In this document: positions 41,032 to 50,279 of the stretch, piece by piece | Layout of the letters: the number at the start of each line of letters is the position of its first letter | Numbering within the stretch: position 1 is the first letter of the stretch | Assembly: GCA_964410625.1 (NCBI GenBank) | Contig: CAYPHY010000024.1 | Coordinates: forward strand, 1 to 64,000 | Reading direction: 5' to 3' | DNA: 64,000 nt | Source: CAYPHY01 sp964410625 | GTDB lineage: Bacteria; Chloroflexota; Anaerolineae; Promineifilales; Promineifilaceae | Notes under the pieces: generated by a model | The model's database searches: none | Told to the model about the DNA's origin: nothing | The model's input: the letters and a program-made list of their open reading frames with translations, nothing else | Made by a program: the position numbers and the translations under genes

Positions 41032-41601
41032 CTAAGCTTTCTTGCTCTTACTCTTGCCGTCGGCCGAGTTGTTGGGGGCAACCATTTGCAAGCGCTGGCC
41101 TATATCCTCTAACATCTGCCCCAGGTCGTGACGCGATGTTTTCTTATCGTCCAGCCAGGCACTGAGCGCCAATAGTTCATCGCGCAGCTCTTCATCCCGT
41201 TGGCGGGCTTCTTCTTGGGCGGTATGTAAACGTTCGACTAACTCCGTTTGCAACTCATCCAAACGGCCGTCTAATTCTTTGTGTATGGCCTGGAGCCGGT
41301 TGCCTAGATCGGCGGCTACGCTGTCAATGCGTTCGCTCAACGCTCTGGTTTCCTGGTCAATGCGGCCGTTTAGCTCTTTGCGTGCGGCGGCGACTTGTTC
41401 GGCCGTTGAACCAGCCAGCGCGTCGGCCCTGCTATTCAACGATGCTTTCAGATCGCGCTTGGCAGCCTCGACACGTGAATCCAACTCCGTTAAACGGCGC
41501 GAAAGGTCACGAACCTGATTGCCAAATAGGAGATCGCGCAAGGTTTCCAGATCAGTGCTTCCGCTCGAATCCGGGTTGATAGGGGGACTTTCCTCTGTCA
41601 T
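41032..41601 (-). CDS. Coiled-coil protein upstream of the roadblock/GTPase genes
   Basis: A 189-residue protein that is almost all heptad helix (LSRRLTELDSRVEAAKRDLK, then RIDQETRALSERIDSVAADL, LQAIHKELDGRLDELQTELVE). It has a Lys/Ser-rich tail (GKSKSKKA) and no membrane segment. The SD AAGGAG precedes the ATG at 41601. It begins the operon with the roadblock and GTPase genes and shares the heptad style of the next protein's N-terminus, so the two may interact (inference). Confidence 0.7.
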   Translation of the reverse strand: MTEESPPINPDSSGSTDLETLRDLLFGNQVRDLSRRLTELDSRVEAAKRDLKASLNSRADALAGSTAEQVAAARKELNGRIDQETRALSERIDSVAADLGNRLQAIHKELDGRLDELQTELVERLHTAQEEARQRDEELRDELLALSAWLDDKKTSRHDLGQMLEDIGQRLQMVAPNNSADGKSKSKKA

Positions 41602-42127
41602 CACTGTAACTCCTTGTGAAACAAACTCTGGTTTGGGTAAGCGGCAACCATGATAGCAGGCATAACCAGGCATCATGTTGCCGTTTAATCCAGGGAAACC
41701 ACACTCAGAACTCAAGTCTCATGCAGAGACTTCCGTGGTTTCACCCAATCCGGCCCCCGGAGACAGTATCTCTCCGCAGGATATATATTCAGGGAAGCGG
41801 TAACTCACCAGATCATGTAGACCCAGGTAGGTTTCGGCTCCTGTTTGTCAAATGTGAGACCGGCGCTTTAGGCCATGCCGACGCAGGGATATGGCGACAA
41901 CCCCATTGGAAGCGAGGACACGTGCTACACTTCCACATCTGGGCAGTTAACCAGTTGCTCCCCCGCGTTTTCCCCTATTCTAAGAGAGAATTCTTTCAAT
42001 GAAAATGACGACCGGCAAATCCACGCAATCAGCAAAAAATATTTGATTGAAATAACCTCTGAGGTCTTGAGCTATTATATGGCTGAAGTGTTAGACCTCA
42101 GAGGCTCGCATAGCACAATTGCCACTA
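41602..42127. other. 526-base gap with nested hairpins
   Basis: No credible gene. At 41695-41742 a nested hairpin: GAAACCAC/GTGGTTTC enclosing AAGTCTC/GAGACTT. At 42056-42104 a 12-base inverted repeat CCTCTGAGGTCT/AGACCTCAGAGG with a 25-base loop. The first lies in the 5' leader side of the coiled-coil gene; the second abuts the carboxypeptidase stop. Either might be an RNA element or terminator. Neither matches a family I know. Confidence 0.5.
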
Positions 42128-43633
42128 CTAAAGTGAATATAGCTCACTAAACTTTGAACGCAAGTAGCTAATGTAGGGATCAATGGTCAGCGGGCTACCA
42201 GTGAGTCGCTCAATTAGCTCGTCGGGCGTGTACTTGCTGCCGTGCCGGTAGATATTTTCGCGTAGCCAATTGTGTAAGGTGTCGAATTTACCGCCGGAGA
42301 TTTCGGCCGGGATTTCAGGATGGGCCTTGAGTGCCTCGCGGTAGACGGTGGCGGAGATGATGTTACCGAGGGTATACCCCTGGAACGCGCCGCCGACGAG
42401 ACCGGCGTACCAGTGGACATCTTGCAACACACCGTCGCGATCATCGGGTGGACGGATGCCCAGGTCGGACTCATAACGGCCGTTCCACGCCTCCGGTAAC
42501 TCTTTTACCTCTAGCGACCCCTCGAGCAAGGCCAGTTCCAGGTCGAAGCGGATCATCACATGGAGATCATACGTCACCTGGTCGGCTTCGGTGCGAATCA
42601 GTGAGCGGCTAACATGGTTGACGGCACGATAGAAGCTGTCGAGCGAGACATCATCCAATTGGCCGGGGAAAGCAGACTGTAGCTTCGGATAGTAATGTTG
42701 CCAGAAGCCATAGCTGCGGCCGACGATGTTCTCCCATAGACGGGACTGGCTCTCGTGGACACCGGCCGATGTGCCTTGCGCCATGATAGTCCCTTCGTAG
42801 GCGGGGTCAATCCCTTGTTCATACATCGCGTGGCCTGATTCGTGCAAGGTGCTGAACAGGCCATTGCCCAGGTCGTATTCGTCTATTCGCGTGGTAATGC
42901 GCACATCGCCCAGCGAAAACTTGGTCATATAGGGATGGAGGGTCTTGTCCTGGCGGCCGCGCTGGAAGTCATAGCCGAACTCTTTGATGATCGCTTCGGC
43001 AAAGGCGAGTTGTTGTGCTTCGGGGAAGTGGCGGTGGAGGACACTGTTGTCGGCTTCCGGCTGGCTGGTGATTGCCTGGACCAGGGGGACAAGCTGGCTG
43101 CGTAAGTCGGCAAAGACGGCACGGATACTCTCGGCCTTCATCCCCGCGTCGGCGAAGTCAATCAATGGATCGGCGATGTGGTCATAGCCGGGGAAGCAGT
43201 CGGCCACCTGACGGCTGAGGTCTACTGTTTTTTCGAGGATCGGCCGCATCTTGGCGAAGTCGTTGGCCGGGCGTGCCTCGGCCCAGGCCTGATAGGAGCG
43301 CGTGCCGTGTTCGGCCAATTCGCCGGTCAGGGCGTTGGGGATTTTGGTCATGCGCTCATACTCGCGGCGGGTGATGCGGAGCAGGCCCGCTTCGTCGCTT
43401 TCATATGGCAAGCTGGCGGCATATGGCTCTAGCTCGTCGAGCAAGCGGCCGATGGCCGGGTCGGTGAACTTTACATGCGACAGCCGGGAGAGGGTGGCGA
43501 GTTGGCGGCCACGCGCGGCCGCACCGCCGGGGGGCATGTAGGTGGACTGGTCCCAATATAGCACGGACGCGGCCGAATTGAGATCATCCACTTCTTGCAA
43601 CAATGCTTTTAATTCCTCTAACTTCTTCTCCAT
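42128..43633 (-). CDS. M32 carboxypeptidase (Taq type)
   Basis: A 501-residue zinc metallocarboxypeptidase that trims C-terminal residues. Motifs: HESGHAMYEQG (zinc HExxH), DPLIDFAD, HESQSRLWEN (HxSQSRxxE), and IRTEADQVTYDLHVMIRFDLE. The length of about 500 is that of the family. The ATG at 43633 follows AGGAGTG; upstream in-frame codons are not conserved. It stands alone in the cytoplasm. Confidence 0.95.
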   Translation of the reverse strand: MEKKLEELKALLQEVDDLNSAASVLYWDQSTYMPPGGAAARGRQLATLSRLSHVKFTDPAIGRLLDELEPYAASLPYESDEAGLLRITRREYERMTKIPNALTGELAEHGTRSYQAWAEARPANDFAKMRPILEKTVDLSRQVADCFPGYDHIADPLIDFADAGMKAESIRAVFADLRSQLVPLVQAITSQPEADNSVLHRHFPEAQQLAFAEAIIKEFGYDFQRGRQDKTLHPYMTKFSLGDVRITTRIDEYDLGNGLFSTLHESGHAMYEQGIDPAYEGTIMAQGTSAGVHESQSRLWENIVGRSYGFWQHYYPKLQSAFPGQLDDVSLDSFYRAVNHVSRSLIRTEADQVTYDLHVMIRFDLELALLEGSLEVKELPEAWNGRYESDLGIRPPDDRDGVLQDVHWYAGLVGGAFQGYTLGNIISATVYREALKAHPEIPAEISGGKFDTLHNWLRENIYRHGSKYTPDELIERLTGSPLTIDPYISYLRSKFSELYSL

Positions 43634-43654
43634 TTTGAACACTCCTGAAAAATT

Positions 43655-43780
43655 GTTACACGGATTACGCGGATAAAACGCGGATAAACGCTGATTTTTG
43701 TCTGTCGGTGAAAACGACAACGGATGGAGAAAGGAACGGATAGAAGGCAAACCATCCGTTTATTTCCTTATCTGTTGTTG
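43655..43780. repeat. Intergenic inverted repeat, family C
   Basis: ACACGGATTACGCGGATAAAAC and GCGGATAAACGCTGATTTTTG face GTCTGTCGGTGAAAAC and ACCATCCGTTTATTTCC. It separates the carboxypeptidase and esterase genes. Confidence 0.5.
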
Positions 43781-43797
43781 CCCCTTTGTACTCCCTT

Positions 43798-44730
43798 TCA
43801 TCCCTTTAGAGCGGCATTGAGGAAGAAGCGCAATGCCAGCGGCAGGCGTCGCCCCCAGGCGGCTTCGCTGTGGTTGGCCCACTTTTCTTCAATGTGTAAT
43901 AGATCATGTACCGGCCGGTACCCTTTACGCACCAGAATGCGTTTGAGCCTTCGCACGCTGGCATAGTAACGACGGGAGCGAAAGGCTCCATGACGGTGGC
44001 GGCCGTCCTGATGGCCGTTGCTGCTGTGGGATGCGTGGCTTGTGTGCGTCCCTAATTCGCGCGTGCCCGCGTCCAGATAGAGCTTGCCGGGGTGATAGGC
44101 GGCCGTTTCAACCGTCCCAAAGATCGCCCCTCTGGCGAACCATAAGGAGGGACTCATCACCCCGGCGAAGCCAAAGAGATCGGGATGGCGAAAGAAACCA
44201 TAGAGACTGATCAAGCCGCCCATTGAGGAACCCATCAGCCCCGTTTGCTGGCGGCCGGGCAGGGTGCGGAAGCTGCCGTCAATCAGTGGCTTGACGGTGT
44301 GGGCGATGAAGTCGAGATAGGCGTTGCCGCGGCCGCCGCCGAGATAGGCATCATGGTAGGGGCTATATTCATCCACACGCTCTTTGCCCTGGTTGGGAAT
44401 TCCGACCACAATCGCTTCCAGTTGCTCTTCGCGGCTCAACTGCTCCATGGTCTCGTCCACCCCCCACTCACCGGCATAGCTGGTGGCGTGATCGAACAAA
44501 TTTTGCCCGTCCTGCATGTAAAGCACCGGATAGCGGCGGTCCGTTTGGTCATAGGAGGGGGGGAGATAAACGAGGAGATGGCGGTCGTTGTTTAATTGAG
44601 GGCTGGTTATCTTTGGCGCGACCAACAGACGGCCGACAACGGAATGGTGAGCGCCATTCTGACTCATATAGGTGTGATACTCTTGCCACAAGGTAGATGA
44701 TGATGACGATTCTGTATAAGTTGGTAACAT
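43798..44730 (-). CDS. Alpha/beta-hydrolase esterase (enterochelin esterase-like)
   Basis: A 310-residue PF00756-type esterase. NNDRHLLVYLPPSYDQ, YPVLYMQDGQNLFD, and the nucleophile motif GLMGSSMGGLISLY (GxSxG) are clear. KLYLDAGTRE and a C-terminal His-rich loop (SNGHQDGRHRHG) could supply the Asp and His. It has no signal peptide and is probably cytoplasmic, but the substrate is unknown. Confidence 0.85.
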   Translation of the reverse strand: MLPTYTESSSSSTLWQEYHTYMSQNGAHHSVVGRLLVAPKITSPQLNNDRHLLVYLPPSYDQTDRRYPVLYMQDGQNLFDHATSYAGEWGVDETMEQLSREEQLEAIVVGIPNQGKERVDEYSPYHDAYLGGGRGNAYLDFIAHTVKPLIDGSFRTLPGRQQTGLMGSSMGGLISLYGFFRHPDLFGFAGVMSPSLWFARGAIFGTVETAAYHPGKLYLDAGTRELGTHTSHASHSSNGHQDGRHRHGAFRSRRYYASVRRLKRILVRKGYRPVHDLLHIEEKWANHSEAAWGRRLPLALRFFLNAALKG

Positions 44731-44767
44731 ATAGTCAATAAATAAATTGCAACAATTTCGGAGAACA

Positions 44768-44966
44768 GAAATCGGGTTGCTTAACGTCTGTTTCTGCTAG
44801 AGAAAACCTGTTCTTGGTACAAACCCGGGTTCTAGCTCTGGCAGGGAATCTTAGCACGAACGTTCGGAAGATGCCCATAAATTTCACTATCTTTATACCG
44901 CAAATTGCTTATATGGCAGGTTATAAAGATGTAGAAACCGGGTTTCTCCAAGAAACCCGGTTTTTC
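44768..44966. repeat. Family H inverted repeats upstream of DUF1992
   Basis: AGAAACCGGGTTTCTCCAAGAAACCCGG and on (44933-44965) is almost identical to the palindrome at 14434. A decayed copy with GAAATCGGGTTGC and CAAACCCGGGTTCTAGC lies at 44768-44833. Confidence 0.7.
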
Positions 44967-44985
44967 AAACATCTACAACATCTAT

Positions 44986-45600
44986 ATGGACAAGAAAAAT
45001 AACTCAGAAGAGAGCAAAAGAGCATTGGCTCCGGCACAGGAGAATGAACAGGAAGTGTCCAACGAAGTGTCCACTAGCATGGATGCTGAGAGCGCGGCCG
45101 TTTATCGGATGCGGATGCATACCGATTTGAAGGGGTTGGTGGAGGACCTGATTGAGGACGGCCGCCAGCGCGGTATCTTTGACAACCTGAAAGGGAAGGG
45201 CAAGCCATTGCCGTTGCAGCGCAATGTCTATGAGGGCAGCCAGGAGTTGGCGAACCGGCTACTGAAGGATAACCAGTTGCGACCAGCCTGGATTAGCCAG
45301 CGGCTGATCATTTTGGAACGGATTGAACAACTGCGTGGGGCCATCGGCCGTGCCTGGCAACGTTATGAGCAGGCCTATCGCATGGCGCAGGGGGAGGGGC
45401 AGGTTGGCTCTCTGGTGGTCGGTTGGGATGATCTGTGCCGAGATTGGGAGGCGGAAATCGGGCAGATCAATAAGTTAATCGCTGATTACAACCTGAAACG
45501 GCCGAGCGAGCGACTGGAGCTCTTTAAGCTGCGCCTGAGCGATGAGTTGCAACGGGCGGGGGCGCCACGTTATCTTCGTTCAAACCTCTCCCTTACGTAA
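44986..45600 (+). CDS. DUF1992 (DnaJ-homologue subfamily C-28-like) protein
   Basis: A 204-residue protein. The DUF1992 core is clear: DLVEDLIEDGRQRG-like LKGLVEDLIEDGRQRGIFDN, then LKGKGKPLPLQRN and LANRLLKDNQLRPAWI. The C-terminal half is a basic helical extension. Function is unknown; in animals this domain is found in DNAJC28. The 5' end begins right after a family H repeat. Confidence 0.85.
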   Translation: MDKKNNSEESKRALAPAQENEQEVSNEVSTSMDAESAAVYRMRMHTDLKGLVEDLIEDGRQRGIFDNLKGKGKPLPLQRNVYEGSQELANRLLKDNQLRPAWISQRLIILERIEQLRGAIGRAWQRYEQAYRMAQGEGQVGSLVVGWDDLCRDWEAEIGQINKLIADYNLKRPSERLELFKLRLSDELQRAGAPRYLRSNLSLT

Positions 45601-45997
45601 GTAAATCCCCTACCAGCGCGTCTAATAGTTAGAGATAAGCACGTTCAGCTGGCCTGGTTGAAGGTTGAGCCACAGGTCGCCTGAACGTGGCATTGACGAG
45701 ATAGAAGAGAATACGGTTGTCGGGAAAAGACCTGCCAACCGCTATTTGTATTGATAGGTAAAGCGATATAAGGCAACTACATGTAAGGAGCTAAATGTAA
45801 CAAGCATGTATCTGGATATATCTTGTACAATAGCCCTGGGTATATATTGACAAAACCTGTACAATCGCTTACAATGCAGGGCGTAGAAAAAGGTCGGGGC
45901 GATTGAAATGCCGTTCCAGTCAATAGACGATGTAGAGGGGGGAAACCTGACCTCACCTGGGCATTATACATGGTTCCGATAGGCTCGAAGTGGGTCA
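45601..45997. promoter_or_regulatory. Promoter region of the primary sigma factor
   Basis: TTGACA (45847-45852), a 17-base spacer, TACAAT (45870-45875) read on the plus strand, about 120 bases ahead of the start. A TTGTACAATAG ... CTGTACAATCG direct repeat surrounds the boxes. ATGTAAGGAGCTAAATGTAAC upstream recalls an SD, but no credible gene follows it. The 397-base gap holds nothing else clear. Confidence 0.7.
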
Positions 45998-47335
45998 ATG
46001 GGTCAATTTATTTATCAGGCGTTGGTGACCCGGCGGGCGAATGGATTAAAGGCCATGAGATTTGAGATGAATAATAGCGATTTTGAATTGAATAACGAAT
46101 TGAGCAGTTGGGAGAGTGGCAACGCTATCGCTACGCTTCCGGCGAATGGGGCACGCACGGCCGTTCAACCGGCGTCGGCCGAACGGCTGGCTGACGAACT
46201 GGATGACTTGGACCTCTTAGACAAAGCGGAGGCCGAATTCGACGACGATGACGATTTTGACGTGCTTGATGTGGCCGACGAGGATGAGGTGTTTTCCGGT
46301 CTGGACTTGTTCAACGATGATTTAGACGAGTTGGATGATGAGTCGGACGAAGAGGAGGCAGGCCTCGGGCTGCGTGGTCTGGAAGCGATGCGCCAGAGCC
46401 GGCGCGATTCGGCGTTGCGTAATGTGGATACCGGAGATTTTCTGAGCCGCTATATGCTGGAGACCAACCGGCAGGAGTTGTTGACGGCCGAAGAGGAAGT
46501 GCAACTGGCGAAGGAGATCGAAGCGGGAAAGGAAGCGGCCGAGCGATTGGAAAACGACGACTCGCTGAGCTTCGACGAGCGGGAAGCGTTGGCCTTGCTG
46601 GTGGAGCAGGGGGAAGGGGCGCGGGCCTTCTTGGTGCGCTCGAATACCCGGCTGGTGATCAGCATCGCCAAGCGTTACTATGGGCAGGGATTGGACTTTC
46701 TGGATTTGATCCAGGAGGGTAATATCGGCCTGTTGACGGCCGTGGACAAGTTTGATTACCGGCGCGGCAACCGCTTTAGCACCTATGCCACCTGGTGGAT
46801 TCGCCAGGGCATTACCCGTGCCTTAGCCAACTATGGGCGGATGATCCGTATTCCTGCCCACCAGACGGGCAATGTGCGGATGCTCTATCGTATCATGCGT
46901 GATATGGAGCAGAAAAACGGCGAGAAGCCGGAGATTGAGGAGCTGGCGCGACGCACCGGCCTGCCGCCAAACCAGGTACGCTGGCTGTTGCAGGTGACAC
47001 GGCCGCTGTTGGCATTGGAGCAGCCCGCCGGAGACGACCAGGACACCGAACTGGCCGACTTTATCGAAGACCGCGAGGTGGAACCGCCGGCCGAACTAGT
47101 GGCGCGTAAATTGCTGAGAGAGCAGTTGGCGGAAGTTCTGGATGAACTGACCCCGCGTGAATCGGCTATCTTGCGCCTGCGCTACGGCTTGCAAGGGGCA
47201 GACCCGCACACGCTGAAGGAAGTGGGGGAGATGTTTAACCTCTCTCGCGAGCGAATCCGGCAGGTGGAAAAGGGCGCACTCAGCAAGCTACGCCGCAGCC
47301 GCCATCTTGGTGAATTCGCCTTCCACTTAAACTAA
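45998..47335 (+). CDS. rpoD: Primary RNA polymerase sigma factor (RpoD/SigA)
   Basis: A 445-residue sigma-70. An acidic N-terminal region (residues about 60-120, runs of Asp/Glu) precedes the conserved core. Region 2 holds VRSNTRLVISIAKRYYGQGL, FDYRRGNRFSTYATWWIRQG; region 3 EELARRTGLPPNQVRW; region 4 LTPRESAILRLRYGL and LSRERIRQVEKGALSKLRR. The start may be 45998, 46055 or 46067; none has a strong SD. It directs transcription of housekeeping genes and should recognise the TTGACA/TATAAT promoters seen here. Confidence 0.95.
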   Translation: MGQFIYQALVTRRANGLKAMRFEMNNSDFELNNELSSWESGNAIATLPANGARTAVQPASAERLADELDDLDLLDKAEAEFDDDDDFDVLDVADEDEVFSGLDLFNDDLDELDDESDEEEAGLGLRGLEAMRQSRRDSALRNVDTGDFLSRYMLETNRQELLTAEEEVQLAKEIEAGKEAAERLENDDSLSFDEREALALLVEQGEGARAFLVRSNTRLVISIAKRYYGQGLDFLDLIQEGNIGLLTAVDKFDYRRGNRFSTYATWWIRQGITRALANYGRMIRIPAHQTGNVRMLYRIMRDMEQKNGEKPEIEELARRTGLPPNQVRWLLQVTRPLLALEQPAGDDQDTELADFIEDREVEPPAELVARKLLREQLAEVLDELTPRESAILRLRYGLQGADPHTLKEVGEMFNLSRERIRQVEKGALSKLRRSRHLGEFAFHLN

Positions 47336-47359
47336 TTACATTGTTTCAGAAGGAATCCA

Positions 47360-47458
47360 ACTGTCATTCCGAGCGTAGTCTTCGGAGCGAGGAATCCCCA
47401 GCAATGCATAGGTCAACGCAATCCCTAGGGATTCCTCGCTCTGCTCGGAATGACGGTT
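47360..47458. repeat. Inverted repeat, family I (CATTCCGAGCG type)
   Basis: TGTCATTCCGAGCGTAGTC and GAGCGAGGAATCCC face GGGATTCCTCGCTCTGCTC and GGAATGAC. A second copy is at 54371-54464. Confidence 0.8.
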
Positions 47459-47487
47459 AGGCAGACAACAATAACAAGTTAGTTTTT

Positions 47488-47570
47488 AGGACACGGATAA
47501 ACGCAGATTTATGCAGATGCAGGAGGTTGCTCCTTAATCTGTGAAATCTACGGGCATCCGTGTCCTATTT
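47488..47570. repeat. Inverted repeat, family C
   Basis: AGGACACGGATAAACGCAGA faces TCTACGGGCATCCGTGTCCT. Confidence 0.7.
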
Positions 47571-47574
47571 GTTT

Positions 47575-48102
47575 TTAAGCTTGGGCCAGGTTGTGTTCCC
47601 TTGGTGGGTGTTGGCTTTGTCTATCGCTTTGTTTTGGTTCGGGTTCGATCAGCTCGATTAGCTGCTGAATGAAGCTTTGGAGCGATTGCTGGCCGCGCTG
47701 GAAAAAGTGACCGGATGAAGCGTGTTGGGGAAGGCGTTTGATGAGCGTCTCCAGAGGGTAGGGTTCGGCCGCCAGCGTAGCCACAAATCCACCTTCACAC
47801 TGCGTAGCTGTCAGCAGACGATGAACACGGGGATCGCTGCTTAGCGCGGTGGCGCTGCGACGGCCGCCGGGGAGGATGAGCAATGTGGGAGGGGGTTCTG
47901 TCCGGGTCTGTTGCTGCCACTCGTTCAGTGAGTAGTCGGGTTGCAGGGCCAGCCCGTGCTTCCCCGTGATTAGCCCGGCCGTAAGCCCGACCACACTAAC
48001 CGCTAGACTCGCCGCCCGCATATTTTCCAGGCAAGTTACTATCGGCCCCTCCCGAAATCCGTGTGCCAATAAGATAATCACTTTCGCCGGTTGTGTTGCC
48101 AT
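47575..48102 (-). CDS. DJ-1/PfpI-like protein lacking the active-site cysteine
   Basis: A 175-residue protein. KVIILLAHGFREGPIVTCLENM, VSVVGLTAGLITGKHGLALQPD and LLILPGG follow the DJ-1/PfpI fold. The nucleophile-elbow Cys is missing: the region reads ATQCEGGFVATLAAE without the GxCxG/A pattern. It may bind ligand without catalysis. The Gln/Arg-rich tail (EPKQSDRQSQHPPREHNL) is unusual. The ATG at 48102 fits the family start. Confidence 0.55.
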   Translation of the reverse strand: MATQPAKVIILLAHGFREGPIVTCLENMRAASLAVSVVGLTAGLITGKHGLALQPDYSLNEWQQQTRTEPPPTLLILPGGRRSATALSSDPRVHRLLTATQCEGGFVATLAAEPYPLETLIKRLPQHASSGHFFQRGQQSLQSFIQQLIELIEPEPKQSDRQSQHPPREHNLAQA

Positions 48103-48143
48103 GTGTTTAATTTTCCCCCTGTTTAGACTGGTCGGCAACCAAA

Positions 48144-48198
48144 TAGCTCGCCTGCGGGTCACCTATAATTCTGGCTCCGTGGACCCGCGGGCGAGCTA
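48144..48198. repeat. Inverted repeat with TAGCTCGCC arms
   Basis: TAGCTCGCCTGCGGGTC faces GACCCGCGGGCGAGCTA, in the 415-base gap 48103-48517. The rest of that gap is AT-rich; TAAGAT at about 48428 may be a -10 box of the STAND gene. Confidence 0.75.
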
Positions 48199-48517
48199 TG
48201 GCATTGGTCGTTGCTGCGAAGGAAACGCTTTTAGCAGCAAATCGCTGTTTTCCTCCTGGTATTGGTAAGTAATACAACTTAGTATAAGCATTAATCCCCA
48301 TTAGTCTCTAGTGTAATTGCAGGTTTTCTGGAAAAGTTTGCGTAAATCGGCCGTTTTCTGCGCTGTTTTGTATTTATTTGGAAAGTTATATGATTAACGC
48401 CTTTTTTCTACAGCCCTCCGCGATATGTGGTAAGATAGGGGCATTTAAGGAAAATTCCAAAGCGGCAGGCACAAAATCTGCCATTATCTAGCAGCTCAAA
48501 GGTGAAGTAAGTTAGCA

Positions 48518-49945
48518 ATGTATTATACAGAAGACACAATGGCGCAATTCCGCAAGGATGTTCATGCCGCCCTCGCCGGCTGGCACAAATCGGAAGCAAC
48601 TCCCCGTAATCTTCTGGACGGGCTGTTAATGATTAAGGAACGCCGGGCCAAGGTTAGCGACTCCCAGGCGGCCACACTACGCTTGTTGACCAATGAACTG
48701 CTTTTGGAAGCGATTGAAGCGTTAGATGATTATGATCAGGAGGGGGCCAGGGTATTGAGCCTGCGCTTCCAGGATGATCTGGAAATCTACAAGGTGGCGC
48801 AGACGCTGAATTTTAGCGATGATTGGGTTAGCCGTGTCCAGCGGCGGGCGATCAATCAACTGGCAAATATTTTGTGGGAGATGGAAAAGCGGGCACGCGC
48901 GTCCAGGGCGGAACGGCTGCGGGAAAAGCTGCCACCTTCCTCTTATACACATCTGTTTGGGGTGGAAACGGCCGAAGCGGTGTTGCTGCCAAAGCTGTTG
49001 GCCGCGGAAACGCCCTGGGTGTTAGCGATTGTCGGCCTGGGGGGGATTGGTAAGACCGCGTTGGCTGACCATCTGACGCGCAAGGCGGTTGAGGACCTGG
49101 TCTTTGAAGAAGTGGCCTGGGTGCGCCACTCGAATGAGTCGCTTAGCGGCCTGGACGCTTCGCCGTCAGTCATGTTTGAATCGTTGGTGACAGACCTGGC
49201 GGAGAAATTGTGGCCGGAATATGTCTCGATTCCCGACCCCACACAGCGGTTGGCGGCCGTGCGCCAGGCATTGAAGGAACGGCCGCATTTGATCATCGTG
49301 GACAACCTGGAGAGCGACACCGATACCGCTTTCCTGATTGCCCACCTGAACGATCTCTCTAATCCCAGCAAATTTTTGCTAACGGCTCGCAGCCGTCCGG
49401 CGGATATGGCCCACGTCTATAGCTATGCAGTGGATGAGTTGTCGTTTGCGGACGCTTCGGCGTTGATTATCCACCACGCCAATGAAGTGGGGCTGGTTGA
49501 TGTGACGGCGGCCGCCGAGTCTGACCTTCAGGCCATTTATGATCTGACCGGCGGCAACCCGCTGGCCCTCAAACTGGTGATCAGCTTGTTTGATACGCTG
49601 ACGCTGCCCCAGGTGTTGGAGCGTCTGGCGAGTGGGCACGGGACAGGGGCGTTGGAACTCTATCGCCATATCTACTGGCAATCATGGCGCTTGTTGAGCA
49701 ATGCGGCGCGGCAACTGCTGCAAACGATGTTGTTGGTGGCTGATACGGGCGGGGCGGCCGACTTCTTGATCAGCATCAGCGAACTGAGCGAAGATGAGTT
49801 TTGGCCCGCGCTGCAAGAGCTACGCAGCCGTTCGTTGCTAGAGGTGCGCGGCGGCTTGCGTGATAAGCGGTATGGCATCCACCGATTGACGGCCACCTTC
49901 CTGCAAACGGAAATTGTCAACTGGCCGGTCACTGAGACTATCTAG
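48518..49945 (+). CDS. STAND/NB-ARC ATPase with sigma-like HTH
   Basis: A 475-residue protein. Residues 1-140 hold a helical domain ending in a sigma-region-4-like HTH (IYKVAQTLNFSDDWVSRVQRR). Residues about 145-345 are NB-ARC: Walker A VGLGGIGKTAL (172-182), Walker B LIIVDN (258-263), LLTARSR sensor. The GxP motif GGNPLALKL (about 346) starts a helical winged-helix region. The sensor repeats normal for STAND proteins are absent here but occur in the next gene. STAND proteins act as ligand-triggered signal switches, often in defence. Confidence 0.85.
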   Translation: MYYTEDTMAQFRKDVHAALAGWHKSEATPRNLLDGLLMIKERRAKVSDSQAATLRLLTNELLLEAIEALDDYDQEGARVLSLRFQDDLEIYKVAQTLNFSDDWVSRVQRRAINQLANILWEMEKRARASRAERLREKLPPSSYTHLFGVETAEAVLLPKLLAAETPWVLAIVGLGGIGKTALADHLTRKAVEDLVFEEVAWVRHSNESLSGLDASPSVMFESLVTDLAEKLWPEYVSIPDPTQRLAAVRQALKERPHLIIVDNLESDTDTAFLIAHLNDLSNPSKFLLTARSRPADMAHVYSYAVDELSFADASALIIHHANEVGLVDVTAAAESDLQAIYDLTGGNPLALKLVISLFDTLTLPQVLERLASGHGTGALELYRHIYWQSWRLLSNAARQLLQTMLLVADTGGAADFLISISELSEDEFWPALQELRSRSLLEVRGGLRDKRYGIHRLTATFLQTEIVNWPVTETI

Positions 49946-49956
49946 CCCCCGCACGC

Positions 49957-50035
49957 CAAGGACGCTAAGACGCAAAGGCCTGTCACTCCTCGACGAGTTC
50001 AGGACAAGCTCTTTGCGACTTTGCGTGAGCTGTTT
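49957..50035. repeat. Inverted repeat, family B, between the STAND halves
   Basis: CACGCCAAGGACGCTAAGACGC faces CTCTTTGCGACTTTGCGTGAGC. The 334-base gap 49946-50279 holds no other clear feature. Confidence 0.7.
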
Positions 50036-50279
50036 TTTGGGACGCCATATTCTTTGTCTGTCTTTCCTCGATTGCGTCTGGGCGCAAAAACAAGTTGTGG
50101 CTCTTAAGGAGTCGCTACTTATATCTCATTGATTGTATATTTTGCTCACTTTACACGCTAAGCTTATCAGCCTCTGCGAAAATCAAGCAAAAGTTGTAGG
50201 AATTTGTACGTATTTTCTGTTACAATCCTCAGTGGCGACGCTGGCAACTATTCAACGAATATTTCGCCTGATTAAGTAA

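Noticed and set aside
41616..42150. Plus-strand frames in the gap upstream of the carboxypeptidase stop
   Set aside because: No SD, no motifs, and hairpins cross them.
49914..50132. Plus-strand frame between the STAND and TPR genes
   Set aside because: Made of family B repeat.
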